From assembly GCF_008831285.2 (NCBI RefSeq), contig NC_045138.2:29359934-29423933 (forward strand): a DNA stretch of 64,000 bases. The letters run 5' to 3'. Source of the stretch: Nymphaea colorata. Taxonomy: Eukaryota > Streptophyta > Magnoliopsida > Nymphaeales > Nymphaeaceae. A program made the position numbers and the translations under genes. Under the pieces are notes generated by a model, which had not been told where the DNA came from, did not search any database, and was given only the letters and a program-made list of their open reading frames with translations. This document shows, piece by piece, positions 54,008 through 64,000 of this stretch (the stretch's first letter is position 1; the number at the start of each line of letters is the position of its first letter).

Positions 54008-55297
54008 ATGCCGATGCATCTAGTTGGCCATGCATCGGCCATGTCTTCAGTCGTCCATTTATTTCAAGTGTATTTGATGGACATTTTGAACTTGATGGTA
54101 GGGACGTTGCCTCATCAAGAACCATATGCATTTCTATTGTCTCACGAGATTGCTTCCCCTCTTGTTGCACGGGGTTCATCGTATCCTTCATATCCTAGCT
54201 TTTTCATAGTAAATACTTTTGTCTCACACACGACCTCCATAAACTGACCATTATGCCGATGCATCTAGTAGGCCATGCATCGGCTATGTCGTTAGTCAGT
54301 CATTTATTTCAAGTGCATTTGATTGACATTTTGAACAAGACGGTAGGGACGTTGCCACATCAAGATCCATATGTTGTTCCCATGCCTCGTGAGACTGCTT
54401 CCCCTCTTGTTGTACGGGGTTCATCATGTCTTTCCTACCCATGTTTTTTCATAGTCAACACTTTTGTCTCATCCAAAAACTGACCATTATGCTGATGCAT
54501 CTAGTTGGCCGTACACCGGCTATGCTGATCCATATGTCGTTCATCTCTATTCGTCAAGAATGTGCTCGCAGATTCAACATTCACTTACTTTACCACGACA
54601 CTCAGCCAGCCATTTATTTTAATTTCACATAACGGATATTGTGAACTAGATGGTAGGGACGTTGCCTCATCAAGATCTATATGCAGTTCCCATGTCTCAC
54701 GGCATTGCTTCCCCTTCTGTTGCACGGGGTTCATTGCGTCTTTCCTACCCTTGTTTTCTCATAGTAAATACTTTTGTCTCACACACAATCTCCATAAACT
54801 GACCATTATGCCGATGCATCTAGTTGGCCATGCATCAGATATGTATTCAGTCAGTATTTATTTCAAGAGCATTTAATTGACAATTTCAACTTGATGGTAG
54901 GACGCTGCCACATCAAGATCCATACGCAGTTCCGATGTCTCACGGGACTGCTTCCCTTTTTGTTGCACGGGGTTCATCGCAACATTTCTACCCCAATTTT
55001 TTCATAGTCAACACCTTTGTCCAACACATAACATCCTAAAACTGATCATTATGCCGATGTATCTAGTTGGCCATATATCGGCTATGTCTTCAGTCAGCCA
55101 TGTATTTCAAAAGTGCATTTGATTGACATTTTGAACTTAACCGTAAGGATGTTGCCTCATCAAGATCCATACGCAGTTCCCACGTCTCACAGGACTGCTT
55201 TCCCTCTTGTTGTACGGGGTTCATCGTATCTTTTCTTACGCTAGTCTTTGCATAGTTAATATTTTGTCTCACACATAACCTCCTAAAACTGGCCATT
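54008..55297 (+). repeat. Satellite higher-order unit 1 (1290 bp, shortened)
   Basis: Begins with the A-type monomer (CATCGGCCATGTCTTCAGTC). It lacks about 300 bp at 54527-54535, where the C-type monomer jumps directly into the D-type (CCGGCTATG/CTGATCCATATG). Otherwise it matches unit 2 closely. Confidence 0.85.
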
Positions 55298-56890
55298 ATG
55301 CCGATGCATCTAGTTGGCCATGCATCGGCCATGTCTTCAGTCGTCCATTTATTTCAAGTGTATTTGATGGACATTTTGAACTTGATGGTAGGGACGTTGC
55401 CTCATCAAGAACCATATGCATTTCTATTGTCTCACGAGATTGCTTCCCCTCTTGTTGCACGGGGTTCATCGTATCCTTCATATCCTAGCTTTTTCATAGT
55501 AAATACTTTTGTCTCACACACGACCTCCATAAACTGACCATTATGCCGATGCATCTAGTAGGCCATGCATCGGCTATGTCGTTAGTCAGTCATTTATTTC
55601 AAGTGCATTTGATTGACATTTTGAACAAGACGGTAGGGACGTTGCCACATCAAGATCCATATGTTGTTCCCATGTCTCGTGAGACTGCTTCCCCTCTTGT
55701 TGTACGGGGTTCATCATGTCTTTCCTACCCATATTTTTTCATAGTCAATACTTTTGTCTCATCCAAAAACTGACCATTATACTGATGCATCTAGTTGGCC
55801 GTACACCGGCTATGTCTTCAGTCAGCCATTTATTTCTAGTGCATTTGATTGACTTTTTAAACTTGATGGTAGGGACGTTGCCTCATCAAGATCCATATGC
55901 TGTTCACAGATCTCACGGGAATGCTTCTCCTCTGGTTGTACGAGTTTCATCGCATCAATTGCACCCATAATGAGACAACCACACATCATTAAGAACTCAT
56001 CTCTTGAGAGCTCCTTAAGTTACAATCGTGGCTCTCTCTTGCCAAGATGATGAGGCGAGATGCACAAGATTGTCAATAATAATACCAAACAAAGAATATG
56101 TTTGTTCATCTCTATTCATCAAGAATGTGCTCGCAGATTCAACATTCACTTACTTTACCACGACACTCAGCCAGCCATTTATTTTAATTTCACATAACGG
56201 ATATTTTGAACTAGATGGTAGGGACGATGCCTCATCAAGATCCGTATGCAGTTCCCATGTCTCACGGCACTGCTTCCCCTTCTGTTGCACGAGATTCATC
56301 GCATCTTTCCTACCCTTGTTTTCTCATAGTAAATACTTTTGTCTCACACACAACCTCCATAAACTGACCATTATGCCGATGCATTTAGTTGGCCATGCAT
56401 CGGATATGTCTTCAGTCAGTATTCATTTCAAGTGCATTTAATTGACAATTTCAACTTGATGGAAGGGACGCTGCCACATCAAGATCCATACGCAGTTCCG
56501 ATGTCTCACGGGACTGCTTCCCTTTTTGTTGCATGGGGTTCATCGCAACATTTCTACCCTAATTTTTTCATAGTCAACACCTTTGTCCAACACATAACAT
56601 CCTAAAACTGACCATTATGGCGATGTATCTTGTTGGCCATATATCGGCTATGTCTTCAGTCGGCCATATATCGGCTATGTGTTCAGTCAGCCATGTATTT
56701 CAAAAGTGCATTTGATTGACATTTTGAACTTAACCGTAAGGACGTTGCCTCATAAAGATCCATATACAGTTCCCATGTCTCACAAAACTGCTTCCCCTCT
56801 TGTTGTACGGGGTTCATCGTATCTTTTCATACCCTAGTCTTTGCATAGTTAATACTTTGTCTCACACATAACCTCCTAAAATTGGCAATT
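55298..56890 (+). repeat. Satellite higher-order unit 2 (1593 bp, full)
   Basis: Order: A (55298), B (55543), C (about 55785), the long D-type (about 55960-56220, with GATGAGGCGAGATGCACAAG), E (about 56374) and F (about 56620). The F monomer carries an extra small tandem duplication at about 56635-56690 (GGCCATATATCGGCTATGT twice). Confidence 0.87.
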
Positions 56891-58444
56891 ATGCCGATGC
56901 ATCTAGTTGGCCATGCATCGGTCATGTCTTCAGTCGTCCATTTATTTAAAGTGTATTTGATGGACATTTTGAACTTGATTGTAGGGACGTTAACTCATTA
57001 AGATCCATATGCATTTCTATTGTCTCACGAGATTGCTTCCCCTCTTGTTGCACAGGGTTCATCGTATCCTTCATATCCCAGCTTTTTCATAGTAAATACT
57101 TTTGTCTCACACATGACCTCCATAAACTGACCATTATGCCGATGCATCTAGTTGGCCATGCATCGGCTATGTCGTTAGTCAGCATTTATTTCAAGTGCAT
57201 TTGATTGACATTTTGAACAAGACGGTAGGGACGTTGCCACATCAAGATCCATATGTTGTTCCCATGTCTCACGAGACTGCTTCCCCTCTTGTTGTACGGG
57301 GTTCATCATGTCTTTCCTACCCATGTTTTTTCATAGTCAATACTTTTGTCTCATCCAAAAACTGACCATTATGCTGATGCATCTAGTTGGCCGTGCACCG
57401 GCCATGTCTTCAGCCAGCCATTTATTTCTAGTGCATTTGATTGACTTTTTAAACTTCATGGTAGGGACGTTGCCTCATCAAGATGCATATGCACTTCCCA
57501 TGTCTCACGGGAATGCTTCTCCTCTGGTTGTACGAGTTTCATCGCATTAATTGCACCCATAATGAGACAACCACACATCATTAAGAACTCATCTCTTGAG
57601 AGCTCCTTAAGTTACAATCGTTGCTCTCTTGCCAAGATGATGAGGCGAGATGCACAAGATTGTCAATAATAATACCAAAAAAAGAATATGTTCGTTCATC
57701 TCTATTCGTCAAGAATGTGCTCGCAGGTTCAACATTCACTTACTTTACCACGACACTCAGCCAGCCATTTATTTTAATTTCACATAACGGATATTTTGAA
57801 CTAGATGGTAGGGACGTTGCCTCATCAAGATCCGTATGCAGTTACCATGTCTCACGACACTGCTTCCCCTTCTGTTGCACAGGATTCATCTCCTCTTTCC
57901 TACCCTGGTTTTCTCATAGTAAATACTTTTGTCTCACACACAACCTCCATAAACTGACCATTATGCCGATGCATCTAGTTGGCCATGCATCGGATATGTC
58001 TTCAGTCAGTATTTATTTCAAGTGCATTTAATTGACAAATTCAACTTGATGGTAGGGACGCTGCCACATCAAGATCCATACGCAGTTCCGATGTCTCACG
58101 GGACTGCTTCCCTTTTTGTTGCACGGGGTTCATCGCAACATTTCTACCCTAATTTTTTCATAGTCAACACCTTTGTCCAACACATAATATCCTAAAACTG
58201 ACCATTATGCCGATGTATCAAGTTGGCCATATATCGGCTATGTCTTCAGTCAGCCATGTGTTTCAAAAGTGCATTTGATTGACATTTTGAACTTAACCGT
58301 AAGGATGTTGCCTCATCAAGATCCATATGAAGTTCCCATCTCTCACAGGACTGCTTCCCCTCTTGTCGTCATCGTATCTTTCTTACCCTAATCTTTGCAT
58401 AGTTAATACTTTGTCTCACACATAACCTCCAAAAACTGACCATT
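56891..58444 (+). repeat. Satellite higher-order unit 3 (1554 bp, full)
   Basis: Same A-B-C-D-E-F order as unit 2, without the small F-monomer duplication. Confidence 0.87.
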
Positions 58445-59757
58445 ATGCCGATGCATCTAGTTGGCCATGCATCGGCCATGTCTTCAGTCGTCTATTTATT
58501 TCAAGTGTATTTCATGGACATTTTGAACTTGATGGTAGGGACGTTGCCTCATCAAGATCCATATGCATTTCTATTGTCTCACGAGATTGCTTCCCCTCAT
58601 GTTGCACGGGGTTCATCGTATCCTTCATATCCTAGTTTTTTCATAGTAAATACTTTTGTCTCACACACGACCTCCATAAACTGACCATTATGCCGATGCA
58701 TGTAGTTGGCCATGCATCAGCTATGTCGTTAGTCAGTCATTTATTTCAAGTGCATTTGATTGACATTTTTAACAAGACGGTAGGGACGTTGCCACATCAA
58801 GATCCATATGTTGTTCCCATGTCTCACGAGACTGCTACCCCTCTTGTTGTACGGGGTTCATCGTGCCTTTCCTACCCATGTTTTTTCATAGTCAATACTT
58901 TTGTCTCATCCAAAAACTGACCATTATGTTGATGCATCTAGTTGGCCGTGCACCGGCTACGTCTTCAATCAGCCACTTATTTCTAGTGCATTTGATTGAC
59001 TTTTTAAACTTGATGGTAGGGACGTTGCTTCATCAAGATCCATATGCAGTTCCCAGATCTCACGGGAATGCTTCTCCTCTGGTTGTACGAGTTTCATCGG
59101 ATCAATTGCACCCATAATGAGACAACCACACATCATTAAGAACTCATCTCTTGAGAGCTCCTTAAGTTACAATTATTCCTCTCTCTTACCAAGATGATGA
59201 GGCGAGATGCACAAGATTGTCAATAATACTACCAAACAAAGAATATGTTCGTTCATCTCTATTCGTCAAGAATGTGCTCGCAGATTCAACATTCACCTAC
59301 TTTACCATGACACTCAGCCAGCCATTTATTTTACTTTCACATAACGAATATTTTGAACTAGATGGTGGGGACGTTGCCTCATCAAGATCCATACGCAGTT
59401 CCGATGTCTCACGGGACTGCTTCCCTTTTTGTTGCACGGGGTTCATCGCAACATTTCTACCCTAATTTTTTCATAGTCAACACCTTTGTCCAACACATAA
59501 TATCCTAAAACTGACCATTATGCCGATGTATCAAGTTGGCCATATATCGGCTATGTCTTCAGTCAGCCATGTATTTCAAAAGTGCATTTGATTGACATTT
59601 TGAACTTAACCGTAAGGATGTTGCCTCATCAAGATCCATATGAAGTTCCCATCTCTCACAGGACTGCTTCCCCTCTTGTCGTCATCGTATCTTTCTTACC
59701 CTAATCTTTGCATAGTTAATACTTTGTCTCACACATAACCTCCAGAAACTGACCATT
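58445..59757 (+). repeat. Satellite higher-order unit 4 (1313 bp, shortened)
   Basis: A, B, C and D monomers are followed directly by a hybrid monomer. At about 59375-59395 the D-type left half joins the E-type right half, removing one monomer length. Nearly identical to the start of unit 5. Confidence 0.87.
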
Positions 59758-61324
59758 ATGCCGATGCATCTAGTTGGCCATGCATCGGCCATGTCTTCAG
59801 TCGTCTATTTATTTCAAGTGTATTTCATGGACATTTTGAACTTGATGGTAGGGACGTTGCCTCATCAAGATCCATATGCATTTCTATTGTCTCACGAGAT
59901 TGCTTCCCCTCATGTTGCACGGGGTTCATCGTATCCTTCATATCCTAGTTTTTTCATAGTAAATACTTTTGTCTCACACACGACCTCCATAAACTGACCA
60001 TTATGCCGATGCATGTAGTTGGCCATGCATCAGCTATGTCGTTAGTCAGTCATTTATTTCAAGTGCATTTGATTGACATTTTTAACAAGACGGTAGGGAC
60101 GTTGCCACATCAAGATCCATATGTTGTTCCCATGTCTCACGAGACTGCTACCCCTCTTGTTGTACGGGGTTCATCGTGCCTTTCCTACCCATGTTTTTTC
60201 ATAGTCAATACTTTTGTCTCATCCAAAAACTGACAATTATGTTGATGCATCTAGTTGGCCGTGCACCGGCTACGTCTTCAATCAGCCACTTATTTCTAGT
60301 GCATTTGATTGACTTTTTAAACTTGATGGTAGGGACGTTGCTTCATCAAGATCCATATGCAGTTCCCAGATCTCACGGGAATGCTTCTCCTCTGGTTGTA
60401 CGAGTTTCATCGGATCAATTGCACCCATAATGAGACAACCACACATCATTAAGAACTCATCTCTTGAGAGCTCCTTAAGTTACAATTATTCCTCTCTCTT
60501 ACCAAGATGATGAGGCGAGATGCACAAGATTGTCAATAATACTACCAAACAAAGAATATGTTCGTTCATCTCTATTCGTCAAGAATGTGCTCGCAGATTC
60601 AACATTCACCTACTTTACCATGACACTCAGCCAGCCATTTATTTTACTTTCACATAACAAATATTTTGAACTAGATGGTGGGGACGTTGCCTCATCAAGA
60701 TCCGTATGCAGTTCCCATGTCTCACGGCACTGCTTCCCCTTCTGTTGCACGGGGTTCACCGCATCTTTCCTACCCTTGTTTTCCCATAGTAAATACTTTT
60801 GTCTCACACACAATCTCCATAAACTGACCATTATGCCGATGCATCTAGTTGGCAATGCATCGAATATGTCTTCAGTCAGTATTTATTTCAAGTGCATTTA
60901 ATTGACAAGTTCAACTTGATGGTAGGGACGCTGCCAAATCAAGATCCATACGCAGTTCCGCTGTCTCACAGGACTGCTTCCTTTTTTGTTGCACGGGGTT
61001 CATCACAACATTTCTACCCTAGTATTTTCATAGTCAACACCTTTGTCCAACACATAACATCCTAAAACTGACCATTATGTCGATGTATCTAGTTGGCCAT
61101 ATATCGGCTATGTCTTCAGTCAGCCATGTATTTCAAAAGTGCATTTGATTGACATTTTGAACTTCACCGTAAGGACGTTGCATCATCAAGATCCATACGC
61201 AGTTCCCATGACTCACAGGACTGCTTCCCCTCTTGTTGTACGGGGTTCATCGTATCTTTCTTACCATAGTTTTTGCATAGTTAATACTTTTTGTCTCACA
61301 CATAACCTCCTAAAACTGGCAATT
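59758..61324 (+). repeat. Satellite higher-order unit 5 (1567 bp, full)
   Basis: Its first about 930 bp, plus the preceding F monomer, is a near-perfect copy of the same stretch in unit 4, offset 1313 bp. The remainder restores the full D-E-F order. Confidence 0.87.
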
Positions 61325-62889
61325 ATGCCGATGCATCTAGTTGGCCATGCATCGGCCATGTCTTCAGTCATCCATTTATTTCAAGTGTATTTGATGGACG
61401 TTTTGAACTTGATGGTAGGGACGTTGCCTCATCAAGATCCATACGCATTTCTCTTGTCTCACGAGATTGCTTCCCCTCTTGTGGCACGGGGTTCATCGTA
61501 TCCTTCATATCCTAGTTTTTTCATAGTAAAAGCTTTTGTCTCACACACAACCTCCATAAACTGACCAGTATGCCGATGCATCTGGTTGGCCATGCATCGG
61601 CTATGTCGTCAGTCAGTCATTTATTTCAAGTAAATTTGATTGACATTTAAAACTAGACGGTAGGGACGTTGCTACATCAAGATCCATATGTTGTTCCCAT
61701 GTCTCACGAGACTGCTTCCCCTCTTGTTGTACGGGGTTCATCGTGTCTTTCCTACCCATGTTTTTTCATAGTCAATACTTTTGTCTCATCCAAAAACTGA
61801 CCATTATGTTGATGCATCTAGTTGGGCGTGCACCGCCTATGTCTTCAGTCAGCCATTTATTTCTAGTGCATTTGATTGACTTTTTAAACTTGATGGTAGG
61901 GACGTTTCCACATCAAGATCCATATGCAGTTCCCCGATCTCACAGGAATGCTTCTCCTCTGGTTGTACGAGTTTCATCGCATCAACTGCACCCACAATGA
62001 GACAACCACACATCATTAAGAACTCATCTCTTGAGAGCTCCTTAAGTTACAATTGTTGCTCTCTCTTGCCAAGATGATGAGGCGAGATGCACAAGATTGT
62101 CAATAATAATACCAAACAAAGAATATGTTTGTTCATCTCTATTCGTCAAGAATGTGCTCGCAGATTCAACATTCACTTACTTTACCACGACACTCAGCCA
62201 GCCATTTATTTTAATTTAACATAACGGATTTTGTGAACTAGATGGTAGGGACGTTGCTTCATCAAGATCCATATGCAGTTCCCATGTCTCACGGCACTGC
62301 TTCCCTTCTGTTGCACGGGGTTCATCGCATCTTTCCTACCCTTGTTTTCTCATAGTAAATACTTTTGTCTCACACACAACCTCCATAAACTGACCATTAT
62401 GCCGATGCATCTAGTTGGCCATGCATCGGATACGTATTGAGTGAGTATTTATTTCAAGAGCATTTAATTGACAATTTCAACTTGATGGTAGGACGCTGCC
62501 ACATCAAGATCCATACGCAGTTCCGATGTCTCACGTGACTGCTTCCCTTTTTGTTGCATGGGGTTCATCGCAACATTTCTACCCTAATTTTTTCATAGTC
62601 AACACCTTTGTCCAACACATAACATCCTAAAACAGATCATTATGTCGATGTATCTAGTTGGCCACATATCGGCTATGTCTTCAGTCAGCCATGTATTTCA
62701 AAAGGGCATTTTATTGACATTTTGAACTTAACCGTAAGGACGTTGCCTCATCAAGATCCATACGCAGTTCCCACGTCTCACAGGACTGCTTCCCCTCTTG
62801 TTGTACGGGATTCATCGTATCTTTCTTACCCTAGTTTTTGCATAGTTAATACTTTTTGTCTCACACATAACCTCCTAAAACTGGCAATT
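61325..62889 (+). repeat. Satellite higher-order unit 6 (1565 bp, full)
   Basis: Full A-F order; closely similar to unit 7. Confidence 0.87.
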
Positions 62890-64000
62890 ATGCCGATGCA
62901 TCTAGTTGGCCATGCATCGGCCATGTCTTCAGTCATCCATTTATTTCAAGTGTATTTGATGGACGTTTTGAACTTGATGGTAGGGACGTTGCCTCATCAA
63001 GATCCATATGCATTTCTCTTGTCTCACGAGATTGCTTCCCCTCTTGTTGCACGGGGTTCATCGTATCCTTCATATCCTAGCTTTTTTATAGTAAATACTT
63101 TTGTCTCACACACAACCTACATAAACTGACCATTATGCCGATGCATCTGGTTGGCCATGCATCGGCTATGTCGTCAGTCAATCATTTATTTCAAGTGCAT
63201 TTGATTGACATTTTGAAATAGACGGTAGGGACGTTGCCACATCAAGATCCATATGTTGTTCCCATGTCTCACGTGACTGCTTCCCATCTTGTTGTACGGG
63301 GTTCATCGTGTCTTTCTTACCCATGTTTTTTCATAGTCAATACCTTTGTCTCATCCAAAAACAGACCATTATGCTGATGCATCTAATTGGCCGTGCACCG
63401 GCTACGTCCTCAGTCAGCCATTTATTTCCAGTGCATTTGATTGACTTTTTAAACTTGATGATAGGGACGTTGCCTCATCAAGATCCATATGCAGTTCCCA
63501 GATCTCACGGGAATGCTTCTCTCTCTGGTCGTACGAGTTTCATCGCATCAATTGCACCCACAATGAGACAACCACACATCATTAAGAACTCATCTCTTGA
63601 GAGCTCCTTAAGTTACAATTGTTGCTCAATCTTGCCAAGATGATGAGGCGAAATGCACAAGATTGTCAACAATAATACCAAACAAAGAATATGTTCGTTC
63701 ATCTCTATTCGTCAAGAATGTGCACGCAGATTCAACATTCACTTACATTACCACGACACTCAGCCAGCCATTTATTTTAATTTAACATAACGGATATTGT
63801 GAAGTAGATGGTAGGGACGTTGCTTCATCAAGATCCATATCTAGTTACCATGTCTCACGGCACTGCTTCCCCTTCTGTTGCACGGGGTCATCGCATCTTT
63901 CCTACCCTTGTTTTCCCATAGTAAATACTTTTGTCTCACACCCAACCTCCATAAACTGACCATTATGCCGATGCATCTAGTTAGCCATGCATCGGATATG
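62890..64000 (+). repeat. Satellite higher-order unit 7 (cut by window end)
   Basis: A, B, C, D and the start of E are present; the array continues beyond the window. Confidence 0.87.

Noticed and set aside
52088-63643. Recurrent open frames of 70-140 codons (MPMHLVGHAS... type) in the satellite
   Set aside because: They repeat with the monomer, occur on both strands, break at monomer borders because the unit is not a multiple of three, and match no protein family. Stop-poor composition explains them.
48513-64000. Possible CRISPR array
   Set aside because: The repeat unit is about 245 bp with no short repeat/unique spacer alternation, and the genome is a plant; this is a satellite.

Overview
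This window is nuclear DNA of a flowering plant. The evidence is intron-rich genes with GT-AG splicing, plant-specific families (casein kinase 1-like, xyloglucan endotransglucosylase/hydrolase, ankyrin/PGG membrane protein), Ty1/Copia and PIF/Harbinger transposons, long TA and GA microsatellites, and a large satellite array. I cannot name the species. No tRNA, rRNA, CRISPR or organellar feature was seen.

Layout: (1) 1-6.8 kb, minus strand: a casein kinase 1-like gene read through 13 exons; its 3' end probably lies beyond the window start. (2) 7.2-13.2 kb: intergenic DNA with microsatellites, GAGCTCGA-type degenerate repeats and dispersed repeats. (3) 13.25-15.94 kb, plus: an intact two-exon ankyrin-repeat/PGG membrane protein gene. 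A broken partial copy lies at about 17-18.5 kb and a degenerate pseudogene at about 21.7-24.6 kb, so the locus was duplicated twice. (4) 18.7-20.7 kb, minus: an intact four-exon XTH gene between the broken copies. (5) 26.6-31.4 kb, plus: a cytochrome-b5-like (MAPR/neuferricin) gene carrying two apparent frameshifts. (6) 34.3-34.6 kb, minus: two exons of a ferroportin/IREG3-like transporter fragment, with unidentified coding-like pieces around it.

(7) 36.5-48.5 kb: three transposons nested in one another. A decayed Copia gag is split by an 11.6-kb PIF/Harbinger element (TTA target duplication, related terminal inverted repeats, intact SANT-like ORF1 and DDE transposase). That element carries, in the inferred 5' leader intron of ORF1, a full-length Copia retrotransposon with two apparently identical 250-bp LTRs, an ATTAT target duplication and one intact 1447-codon gag-pol frame.

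(8) 48.5-64 kb: a satellite array of about 245-bp monomers that runs off the window end. The left part is old and diverged, the middle is simple monomers, and from about 54.0 kb it is organised into higher-order repeats of about 1.55-1.59 kb with two shortened 1.29-1.31-kb versions. One adjacent pair is almost identical, and hybrid monomers mark unequal-exchange or deletion junctions.

The working cellular genes (kinase, ankyrin/PGG protein, XTH) have no evident functional link. The most unusual content is the nested transposon block and the higher-order satellite.
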